Both the position numbers and the translations under genes were made by a program. A model generated the notes under the pieces. That model worked only from the letters and a program-made list of their open reading frames with translations. It ran no database searches and was not told where the DNA came from. This document shows, piece by piece, positions 34,710 through 42,223 of a DNA stretch of 64,000 bases. The DNA comes from Bacilli bacterium (GTDB lineage Bacteria > Bacillota_I > Bacilli_A > RF39 > UBA660), in NCBI GenBank assembly GCA_017404555.1, contig JAFRCD010000005.1:1-64000 (forward strand). The letters are read 5' to 3'. The number at the start of each line of letters is the position of its first letter. The first letter of the stretch is position 1.

Positions 34710-37352
34710 ATGAAATATGTACATTTATTCAGCGAAGGTAATGCTGATATGCGCGAGTTATTGGGAGGTAAAGGTGCTAATTTAGCAGAAATGACTAATA
34801 TAGGACTACCAGTACCTCAAGGATTTACAATCAGTACTGAAGCTTGTACCAAGTATTATGAAGATGGTAAAAAAATAAACAAAGATATTGAAAAAGAAAT
34901 AGTAGAAAACATTCATAAAATGGAAAAAATTACTGGTAAAAAGTTTGGTGATATTGATAATCCATTATTAGTAAGTGTTCGTAGTGGTGCTAGAGCATCA
35001 ATGCCTGGTATGATGGATACTATTCTTAATTTAGGTTTAAATGAAGAAGTAGTAGAATCATTAGCAGAAAAATCAAATAATCCGCGTTGGGCATGGGATT
35101 GTTATCGTAGATTTATTCAAATGTATTCTGATGTTGTTATGGAAGTAGGTAAGAAATACTTTGAAGAACTAATCGATGAAATGAAGGCTAAAAAGAAAGT
35201 TAAAAGCGACGTTGACTTAACAGCTGAAGACTTAAAAGAGTTAGCATATAAATTCAAAGACGAATACAAGGAAAAAGTTGGAAAAAATTTCCCTGATGAT
35301 GCGACTGAACAATTAATGGGTGCTGTTAAAGCAGTATTCAGATCATGGGATAATCCAAGAGCTAATGTTTATCGTCGTGATAATGATATTCCTTATTCAT
35401 GGGGTACTGCTGTTAATGTTCAAGCTATGGCCTTTGGTAATATGGGAGATGATTGTGGAACTGGTGTTGCTTTCACAAGAGATCCTGCTACTGGAGAAAA
35501 AGGATTATTTGGTGAATTCTTAACTAATGCTCAAGGAGAAGATGTTGTAGCTGGTGTTCGTACACCAATGCATATTTCGGAAATGGAAGAAAAATTCCCA
35601 GAAGCTTATAAAGAATTCGTTAAAGTTTGTAAAACTCTAGAAGATCACTATCGTGATATGCAAGATATGGAGTTTACTGTAGAACATGGTAAACTTTATA
35701 TGTTACAAACCAGAAATGGTAAAAGAACAGCTCAAGCAGCTTTAAAAATTGCTTGTGATCTAGTTGATGAGGGAATGCGTACTAAAGAAGAAGCAGTTGC
35801 TATGATTGATCCAAGAAACTTAGATACGTTATTACATCCTCAATTTGATAATGATGCTTTAAAAGAAGCAACTCCTATTGGTAAAGGTTTAGGTGCTTCT
35901 CCTGGTGCTGCTTGTGGTAAAGTAGTATTTACTGCTGAAGATGCAGTTAAAGGTGCTGAGAAGGGCGAAAAAGTAGTTCTAGTAAGACTAGAAACTTCAC
36001 CAGAAGATATTACTGGTATGAAAGCTGCTCAAGGTATTTTAACTGTTCGTGGTGGTATGAAATCACATGCTGCTGTTGTAGGTCGTGGTATGGGTACTTG
36101 CTGTGTTTCTGGTTGTGGCGACATCATCATGAATGAAGAAAAGAAAGAGTTTACCCTAGGAGATAAAACTTATCATGAAGGTGACTATATCTCTATTGAT
36201 GGCTCAACTGGTAATATTTATGATGGTGAATTAAAAACTGTTGATGCTACTATTGCTGGTGAATTTGAGCGAGTTATGAACTGGGCAGACGAGATTAGAA
36301 CACTTAAAGTAAGAACTAATGCTGACACACCAGCTGATGCTAAAAAGGCAAGAGAACTTGGTGCTGAAGGTATTGGTTTATGCAGAACAGAGCATATGTT
36401 CTTCGAAGAGGAGAGAATTGCTGCTTTTAGAGAGATGATTTGTGCTGATACTAAAGAAGAAAGAGAAAAAGCTCTTGATAAGATTCTTCCATATCAACAA
36501 AGTGATTTTGAGAAGCTTTATGAAGCCTTAGAAGGTTATCCAGTAACTATTCGTTTCTTAGATCCACCTCTACACGAGTTTTTACCTACTGAAGAAGAAG
36601 ATATTAAGAAACTAGCTAAAGCTCAAGGAAAAAGCGTTGAAGATATTAAGAATATAATTGATTCATTACACGAATTCAATCCAATGATGGGTCATCGTGG
36701 TTGTCGTTTAGATGTTACATATCCAGAAATAGCTGTTATGCAAACAAAAGCAGTTATTAGAGCGGCCATTAATGTTAATAAGAAACATCCTGATTGGAAT
36801 GTTAAACCAGAAATAATGATTCCGTTAATTGGAGAAGATAAAGAATTAAGATTCGTTAAAGATATTGTTGTAGAAACAGCTGATAAAGAAATAGAAGATG
36901 CTAAATCAAATATTAAATATGAAGTAGGAACTATGATTGAAATACCAAGAGCAGTTCTAACTGCAGATGTAATAGCTAAAGACGCTGATTTCTTCTGCTT
37001 TGGTACTAATGACTTAACCCAATTAACTTATGGATTTTCACGTGATGATTCATCTAAATTCCTACCAGCATATTATGACAATAAGATTTTAGAAAATGAT
37101 CCATTTGCTAAAATAGATCAAAAAGGTGTAGGAAAACTAATGGAAATGGCTGTTAAACTAGGAAAGCCAGTCAATAATAAGCTACATTTCGGTATTTGTG
37201 GTGAGCATGGTGGCGATCCAAGTAGCGTTGAATTCTGTCATAAGATAGGACTAGATTATGTATCATGTTCTCCATTCAGAGTACCAATAGCAAGGCTTTC
37301 TGCAGCGCAAGCTGTTATTAAAGAAAGAAACGAAAAGACTAGAGAAAACTAG
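34710..37352 (+). CDS. ppdK: pyruvate, phosphate dikinase
   Basis: Interconverts PEP + AMP + PPi and pyruvate + ATP + Pi in the cytoplasm; in anaerobes it often works glycolytically. 880 residues: an N-terminal ATP-grasp domain (LLGGKGANLAEMTNIGLPVP), the central phospho-His domain with GGMKSHAAVVGRGMGT (catalytic His about 453), and a C-terminal PEP/pyruvate TIM barrel ending in LHFGICGEHGGDP. AGGAGG precedes ATG 34710. Its last 52 bases and terminator are repeated exactly at 40045-40105. Confidence 0.97.
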   Translation: MKYVHLFSEGNADMRELLGGKGANLAEMTNIGLPVPQGFTISTEACTKYYEDGKKINKDIEKEIVENIHKMEKITGKKFGDIDNPLLVSVRSGARASMPGMMDTILNLGLNEEVVESLAEKSNNPRWAWDCYRRFIQMYSDVVMEVGKKYFEELIDEMKAKKKVKSDVDLTAEDLKELAYKFKDEYKEKVGKNFPDDATEQLMGAVKAVFRSWDNPRANVYRRDNDIPYSWGTAVNVQAMAFGNMGDDCGTGVAFTRDPATGEKGLFGEFLTNAQGEDVVAGVRTPMHISEMEEKFPEAYKEFVKVCKTLEDHYRDMQDMEFTVEHGKLYMLQTRNGKRTAQAALKIACDLVDEGMRTKEEAVAMIDPRNLDTLLHPQFDNDALKEATPIGKGLGASPGAACGKVVFTAEDAVKGAEKGEKVVLVRLETSPEDITGMKAAQGILTVRGGMKSHAAVVGRGMGTCCVSGCGDIIMNEEKKEFTLGDKTYHEGDYISIDGSTGNIYDGELKTVDATIAGEFERVMNWADEIRTLKVRTNADTPADAKKARELGAEGIGLCRTEHMFFEEERIAAFREMICADTKEEREKALDKILPYQQSDFEKLYEALEGYPVTIRFLDPPLHEFLPTEEEDIKKLAKAQGKSVEDIKNIIDSLHEFNPMMGHRGCRLDVTYPEIAVMQTKAVIRAAINVNKKHPDWNVKPEIMIPLIGEDKELRFVKDIVVETADKEIEDAKSNIKYEVGTMIEIPRAVLTADVIAKDADFFCFGTNDLTQLTYGFSRDDSSKFLPAYYDNKILENDPFAKIDQKGVGKLMEMAVKLGKPVNNKLHFGICGEHGGDPSSVEFCHKIGLDYVSCSPFRVPIARLSAAQAVIKERNEKTREN

Positions 37353-37360
37353 TCTTTTTA
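37300..37360 (+). repeat. 61-bp direct repeat, left copy (ppdK 3' end plus terminator)
   Basis: Identical at all 61 positions to 40045-40105. This copy holds the last codons of ppdK, its stop (37350-37352) and the terminator hairpin. The flanking bases differ on both sides. Confidence 0.95.
37333..37360 (+). terminator. ppdK terminator
   Basis: AAAGACTAG and ACTAGTCTTT form the stem around an A/G-rich loop, followed by T. The ppdK stop codon lies inside the hairpin. Confidence 0.85.
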
Positions 37361-37420
37361 AAGCAACTATTTAATTTGTATATATAATTTTGTGGTAAAA
37401 TAATTATAGGATGTGAGAAT

Positions 37421-39976
37421 ATGAATAAGGATTTAGATTACAAAGAATTATCATCTAAAAGCAAAGAAGAAATAATGGAACTATTTAAAACAAATGAAGA
37501 TGGACTAAATAAAAATGTTTATCATCATAGATTAGAAGAATACGGTGAAAATATCGCGACAAATAGAAAAAAGAAAACGCCAATGTTTTTTATTTTAGAA
37601 GCGTTAAAGGATAAATTTGTATTAATATTATTTTTACTTGCAGCAATAGATTTTATTACAGATGATAAAATAGGTGCTTTTATAATACTTGGTATTACTT
37701 TAATAAGTGTTATTATAAGATTTAGTCAAGATTGGTCTACATATAAATTCAATGAAAAATTGAAAGAACAAATAAGAATTTTTACTGACGTTATAAGAGA
37801 AGGTAAACAAAAAGAAATAAGACAAGAAAAAGTAGTATATGGTGATATTATTACGTTAAGTGCAGGAAGTGTTATACCAGCGGATCTATATCTATTTGAA
37901 AGTAAAGACTTATTTATTAATCAATCAGCATTTACTGGTGAAAGTGCAGCAGTAGAAAAGAATATCAATATAGAAAGTAAAACTAATGATCCTATAGATA
38001 TAAATAATATATGTTTAATGGGTTGTAATGTTATAAGTGGTCAAGGAAAAGGTGTAGTTATTAAAACTGGACTTGATACATTTATAGGTAATATGAACAA
38101 ACAAAAAGAAGTAGTTAAAGAAGAAACAACTTTTGATAAAGGTATGAATCATATTACAGGGCTTCTTATTAAATGTATGGTGATAATTTGTATATTAGTA
38201 TTTGTAATTTATGGAATGATAAGAGGAAATATCAATCAAGCAATATTGTTTGCTTTATCAGTCGCTGTAGGTATTACACCTAGTATGTTACCAATGATAG
38301 TTAATGTTAACTTAACTAAAGGAAGTAAAGCATTAGCTAAAAAGAATACTCTAGTTAAAAGTATTAAATCAATTCAAAATTTAGGTTCTATGGATGTGTT
38401 ATGTACTGATAAAACAGGAACTCTTACAAAGAACAACATTGAACTACAAAAGTATATTAATGTTGATGGAGAAGATGATGATTATGTACTAAAATGTGCA
38501 TATGTTAATAGTTCTCTTGGTACGGGGTATAAAAACATAGTAGATAAAGCTATAATTCAATATGCCAAAAGTCATAATGTAGATATATCTAACTATAAAA
38601 AAATAGATGAAATTCCATTTGATTATATGAGAAAAAGATCATCAATAGTTGTGACTCATCATGATAAAATTAGAGTAATTGCCAAAGGAGCATTAGAAGA
38701 AGTAGTAAAAGTATGTGATATGGCACGAGTAAATGGAGAAGAGGTTCCAATTACAAAAGAAATAACAGAAAAAGTTAATAAAAAAGCCGAAGAAATGGAA
38801 AAAGATGGAATGCAAGTAATTGCTCTAGCAGTTAAACCAGAATATTCTGGTGTAGATGAGTATGATGCAGAAGATGAAGTGGATTTTACATTAATTGGCT
38901 TAATTGCATTCTTGGATCCACCAAAACCATCAGCAGAACAAACTATTAAAAAATTAAAAGAATATGGTGTAGATATAAAAATACTAACTGGAGATAATGC
39001 TTTTGCAACTAAAAATATATGTAATGCTGTTGGAATAGAAACTATAATTTTAACTGGAAAAGAAATAGATGAATTAAATGATTATGAACTAAGTAAAAAA
39101 GTAGAAGAAATAGATATATTTGCAAGAATGAATCCAATGCAAAAAGAAAGAGTAGTATCAATTCTAAGAAAAAATGGACATTCAGTAGGATATATGGGTG
39201 ATGGAGTAAATGATGCTCCAGCACTAAGAAGTTCTGATGTCGGAATAAGTGTAGATGGAGGAACAGATATTGCCAAAGAATCAAGTGATATAATTCTTTT
39301 AGAACAAAACTTAGAAGTAATACATAATGGTGTTATAGAAGGTAGAACTGTTTATGGAAATATATTAAAATACATGAAACTAGCTTTAAGTCAAGACTTT
39401 GGGGATGTATTTAGTATCTTAATTGCATCTATATTTTTACCATTCTTACCGTTATTACCAATTCAAATGTTAATACAAGATTTTATTGTAGAATTATTAC
39501 AAATTGGTATACCATATGATAATGTTGATGAAAGTTTCTTAAGGAAAGTAAAAAAGTGGGACATAAAATCAATAGGAAGATTTATGGTTATATTTGGAGT
39601 TATCTCATCAATTACAGATATAGTAGCATTCCTAGTATTCTGGTTTGTATTAAAATATAATTCAATGAATTTACAAGCTTATTTCCAAACAGCATGGTTT
39701 GTTGAGTGTATTGTTACAGAAACATTTATGATATTCTATATAAGAACAAATCATATTACAAAATCTAGACCAAGTAATACTTTATTACTATTAACATTCT
39801 TAACAATAGTTGCAACTATAACTGTACCTATAGTATTAAGCTTTACAACAGGATTTAACTTCGTAATATTACCAGCTATTTATTATTTATATTTAATTGG
39901 TTTTGTAGTAATATATGGAGTAATTGCACAAATAGTAAAAAGTATATATATTAAAAAATTGGGTGAGTGGTTATAA
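37421..39976 (+). CDS. mgtA: MgtA-type (P3B) magnesium-transporting P-type ATPase
   Basis: Plasma-membrane ATPase of the class that imports Mg2+. 851 residues: TGES motif (FTGESAAVEKN), VGITPSMLPMIVNVNLTKG in helix 4, the phosphorylation site CTDKTGTLT (Asp about 330) preceded by the SIQNLGSMDV context of MgtA/MgtB, and the hinge MGDGVNDAPAL. Several C-terminal helices follow. It has no operon partner and lies exactly between two 61-bp copies of the ppdK 3' end, which strongly suggests later acquisition. Downstream is a 28-bp palindrome rather than a T-tailed terminator. Confidence 0.9.
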   Translation: MNKDLDYKELSSKSKEEIMELFKTNEDGLNKNVYHHRLEEYGENIATNRKKKTPMFFILEALKDKFVLILFLLAAIDFITDDKIGAFIILGITLISVIIRFSQDWSTYKFNEKLKEQIRIFTDVIREGKQKEIRQEKVVYGDIITLSAGSVIPADLYLFESKDLFINQSAFTGESAAVEKNINIESKTNDPIDINNICLMGCNVISGQGKGVVIKTGLDTFIGNMNKQKEVVKEETTFDKGMNHITGLLIKCMVIICILVFVIYGMIRGNINQAILFALSVAVGITPSMLPMIVNVNLTKGSKALAKKNTLVKSIKSIQNLGSMDVLCTDKTGTLTKNNIELQKYINVDGEDDDYVLKCAYVNSSLGTGYKNIVDKAIIQYAKSHNVDISNYKKIDEIPFDYMRKRSSIVVTHHDKIRVIAKGALEEVVKVCDMARVNGEEVPITKEITEKVNKKAEEMEKDGMQVIALAVKPEYSGVDEYDAEDEVDFTLIGLIAFLDPPKPSAEQTIKKLKEYGVDIKILTGDNAFATKNICNAVGIETIILTGKEIDELNDYELSKKVEEIDIFARMNPMQKERVVSILRKNGHSVGYMGDGVNDAPALRSSDVGISVDGGTDIAKESSDIILLEQNLEVIHNGVIEGRTVYGNILKYMKLALSQDFGDVFSILIASIFLPFLPLLPIQMLIQDFIVELLQIGIPYDNVDESFLRKVKKWDIKSIGRFMVIFGVISSITDIVAFLVFWFVLKYNSMNLQAYFQTAWFVECIVTETFMIFYIRTNHITKSRPSNTLLLLTFLTIVATITVPIVLSFTTGFNFVILPAIYYLYLIGFVVIYGVIAQIVKSIYIKKLGEWL

Positions 39977-40004
39977 TAATTATATAAATATAGTTATATA
40001 TTTT

Positions 40005-40032
40005 CACAAATAAGAATTAATTCATATTTGTG
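40005..40032. repeat. 28-bp palindrome at the end of the mgtA segment
   Basis: CACAAATA and TATTTGTG flank a GAATTAATTC core, with a single A-A mismatch on the axis arms. It has no T-run and lies 12 bases before the right 61-bp repeat. It could be a terminator-like hairpin or a recombinase/regulator site. Confidence 0.6.
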
Positions 40033-40044
40033 TTGCGAGTTATA

Positions 40045-40105
40045 CTGCAGCGCAAGCTGTTATTAAAGAAAGAAACGAAAAGACTAGAGAAAACTAGTCT
40101 TTTTA
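40045..40105 (+). repeat. 61-bp direct repeat, right copy
   Basis: Exact duplicate of 37300-37360. Here the ppdK codons have no gene in front of them, so the copy is a remnant or a recombination joint. The terminator hairpin in it is intact (40078-40105). The two copies are offset by 2745 bp, the size of the segment with mgtA. Confidence 0.95.
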
Positions 40106-40120
40106 TTTAAAAATAAATTA

Positions 40121-40149
40121 TTGACAACGATTATAATTTAAATTAGAAT
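40121..40149 (+). promoter_or_regulatory. promoter with inverted repeat, before the TQXA adhesin
   Basis: TTGACA (40121-40126), a 17-nt spacer and TAGAAT (40144-40149). TATAATT (40132-40138) and AATTATA (40147-40153) form an inverted repeat across the spacer and -10 box, a possible repressor operator. Confidence 0.65.
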
Positions 40150-40185
40150 TATATTGAAAATAAGAATAGGAAGGGAAAAGATTAA

Positions 40186-41811
40186 ATGAAAATTAAGAAT
40201 TTACGCGTAAGAGCTGCTTCTATAGGAGTATCTTTAGTACTAGCAGGTGGTTATGGTGGTGCCATGGCTATGCCAGTTTTTGCTGAAGATGTTCAAGAAG
40301 AAGTAGAAGTAGAGAACAATGACGAAATAGTTTTAGCAGAAGCAAATATGGGGGAAGAAATTGCTGTTGAAGAAATAGTACCGGAAGTAAAAGAACAAAT
40401 TAAAGAGGAAGTTGTTGAAGAACAAGTTCCAGAAGTAAAGAAGGAAGAAGAGGCTAAAAAAGAAGAAGTAACTAAAGAAGAAACTACTAAAGAAGACGAT
40501 AAAAGCAAAGAAAAAGAAGAAGTTAAAGAACCTAAGAAAGGTGCTTCTACTCCTGAAGCTTCAGAAGAAAAAAGAGAAGAAAACGAACCTCATAAAGTAT
40601 CAGTAATAACTGTTAAAGTAGATGGTGAAGGAGCTGCTTTAGCAGGAGCTACTCTACAAATAATTGATAGTAATGGTAATGTTGTAGACGAGTGGATATC
40701 TGATGGTAAAGAACATATTTCAATGCTACCTGAAGGAACCTATACTTTACATGAAGCTGGAACTCCAGCTGGTTACACTACTTCTGAAGATAAAACCTTT
40801 ACAGTTAAAGTTGAAGTAAATGATATTAATGCTGGAGTAGTACATGACGATAGTGGTACTGTATGTTGGCATTATGGAGGCGTACCTCTATACTATGTTG
40901 AAAGCGAAGGAGAAAGAGAAGAAGTTTACTGTATCAATCAAGATTGGAAAGAACCACATGATATAGATTACAATGGTATGGTTCTAGATGAAACAAATAT
41001 TAGAACCTTTACTCCAGATAGTGATCCTTCTATGACTGACCAAGAACTATATGATAAAGTACTAGATATAATATATCATCGTAGTAAAGCAGAAGAATTA
41101 TTCCCAAATCTATCTGAAATCGAAATACGATTTATTACTGAGTATGCGTTAAAGACATATACTTCTTCAGAGGTTTTAGCAGCTAATGCAAAAAGAGATG
41201 AACAAGGTCATATAATTCGGGATGAAGATGGCAATATTGTCTATGAATATTATCGTTTCTTAAGATATTATCGTTATGATCCAGATTCTCCACAAGGGTA
41301 TGTAATTGATCCTGAAAATGGTGATGGATTTGGTAAATTAGCTCAACACTGGTGGACAGCACATAATCATACTAAAATACCTGATGAATATGCTCAATTA
41401 TTCTATTATTTAATAGGTACTAGTGATAAACATCCTAAAGATATGCATCTATATATCTATTCAACCAAAAATTTAGCTGCTGATGGAGAATCATATCAAA
41501 ACTTATTAGGAGTTAGATGGTTTGATCCATATGATGAAGACTATAAGATGTATTTATCAGTAATAAATAAAGCTAAACCATATACACCACCAGAAGAACC
41601 AGAAAAGCCTAAAGAGCAAGACAGTCCTAAAAAACAAAAGGAAACAACTACTACACCAACTAAGACTAGTGCTAAAGTAATTGATGCCCCTCAAACAGGT
41701 GATGATAATTCATTTACATGGGCTCTAGCTGGCTTGGGTTCATCTGCAATGGCTTTAACTGCTCTAGCGGAAATGAAAAGAAGAGAAAATAAAAAAGTAA
41801 AAAGAAAATAG
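40186..41811 (+). CDS. TQXA/thioester-like surface adhesin with SpaA-like domain and APQTG anchor
   Basis: 541 residues. A signal peptide (to about residue 32) is followed by a long Glu/Lys/Val-rich stalk (about 33-140) and a SpaA/Cna-B-like domain (about 142-220, LPEGTYTLHEAGTPAGYT). A TQXA-type thioester region follows (about 225-400): VYCINQDWKEP with Cys 249, and ITEYALKTY where the family has TQxA. Here the thioester glutamine reads Glu 319. The C-terminus is a Pro/Lys/Thr linker, then APQTG, a hydrophobic segment and KRRENKKVKRK, a variant sortase signal. It is probably a wall-anchored adhesin, but whether a thioester can form is doubtful. Confidence 0.75.
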   Translation: MKIKNLRVRAASIGVSLVLAGGYGGAMAMPVFAEDVQEEVEVENNDEIVLAEANMGEEIAVEEIVPEVKEQIKEEVVEEQVPEVKKEEEAKKEEVTKEETTKEDDKSKEKEEVKEPKKGASTPEASEEKREENEPHKVSVITVKVDGEGAALAGATLQIIDSNGNVVDEWISDGKEHISMLPEGTYTLHEAGTPAGYTTSEDKTFTVKVEVNDINAGVVHDDSGTVCWHYGGVPLYYVESEGEREEVYCINQDWKEPHDIDYNGMVLDETNIRTFTPDSDPSMTDQELYDKVLDIIYHRSKAEELFPNLSEIEIRFITEYALKTYTSSEVLAANAKRDEQGHIIRDEDGNIVYEYYRFLRYYRYDPDSPQGYVIDPENGDGFGKLAQHWWTAHNHTKIPDEYAQLFYYLIGTSDKHPKDMHLYIYSTKNLAADGESYQNLLGVRWFDPYDEDYKMYLSVINKAKPYTPPEEPEKPKEQDSPKKQKETTTTPTKTSAKVIDAPQTGDDNSFTWALAGLGSSAMALTALAEMKRRENKKVKRK

Positions 41812-41840
41812 TTCAAATGAGTGTTCATTTGAACTTTTTT
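41810..41840 (+). terminator. terminator after the adhesin
   Basis: AGTTCAAATGA and TCATTTGAACT form an 11-bp stem around GTGT, followed by TTTTTT. Confidence 0.92.
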
Positions 41841-41865
41841 TGGTATAATTTTAAGAGGTGATAAT

Positions 41866-42114
41866 ATGTTAGACAAATATTTACCAAAACTTGATCTACA
41901 TGGATTAGATAGAGACTATGCCCGTATTCTATTACGTGAGTTTATTGAAGATAATCGCAAATTAGGTAATAAAACTATTGAAATAATACATGGCAAAGGT
42001 AAAGGGATACTAAAAAGAGCAGTTCATGAAGAATTGAAAATAAATAAGTTAGTCGAATCATACAAATTAGATAATTTTAATGATGGGTGTACTGTGGTTA
42101 TTCTAAAAAAATGA
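41866..42114 (+). CDS. stand-alone Smr-domain protein
   Basis: 82 residues consisting almost entirely of an Smr domain: LDLHGLDRDYAR at the start, IEIIHGKGKGILK in the centre. Smr domains nick DNA or RNA and form the C-terminus of MutS2, which rescues collided ribosomes in Bacillus. Here it is free-standing. AGAGGTGAT precedes ATG 41866. No partner gene is adjacent. Confidence 0.85.
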   Translation: MLDKYLPKLDLHGLDRDYARILLREFIEDNRKLGNKTIEIIHGKGKGILKRAVHEELKINKLVESYKLDNFNDGCTVVILKK

Positions 42115-42168
42115 TTTTGCTATGTCTATAATCAATGAAAAAGTTAGCAATAACGCCCTTCGTTTTTA

Positions 42169-42197
42169 TTGACCCACTTTTATCATTAGTATATAAT
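42169..42197 (+). promoter_or_regulatory. promoter of the glycosyltransferase-GtrA pair
   Basis: TTGACC (42169-42174), a 17-nt spacer and TATAAT (42192-42197). Confidence 0.8.
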
Positions 42198-42223
42198 TGA
42201 AACATAAGGTGGAGGATTTCGTC

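Noticed and set aside
37300-40105. Insertion sequence or composite transposon
   Set aside because: No transposase, no terminal inverted repeats, and the direct repeat is 61 bp of host gene sequence, far longer than a target-site duplication.
40121-40153. Fur box in the adhesin promoter
   Set aside because: The inverted repeat does not fit the Fur consensus closely enough; only an unspecified operator is suggested.
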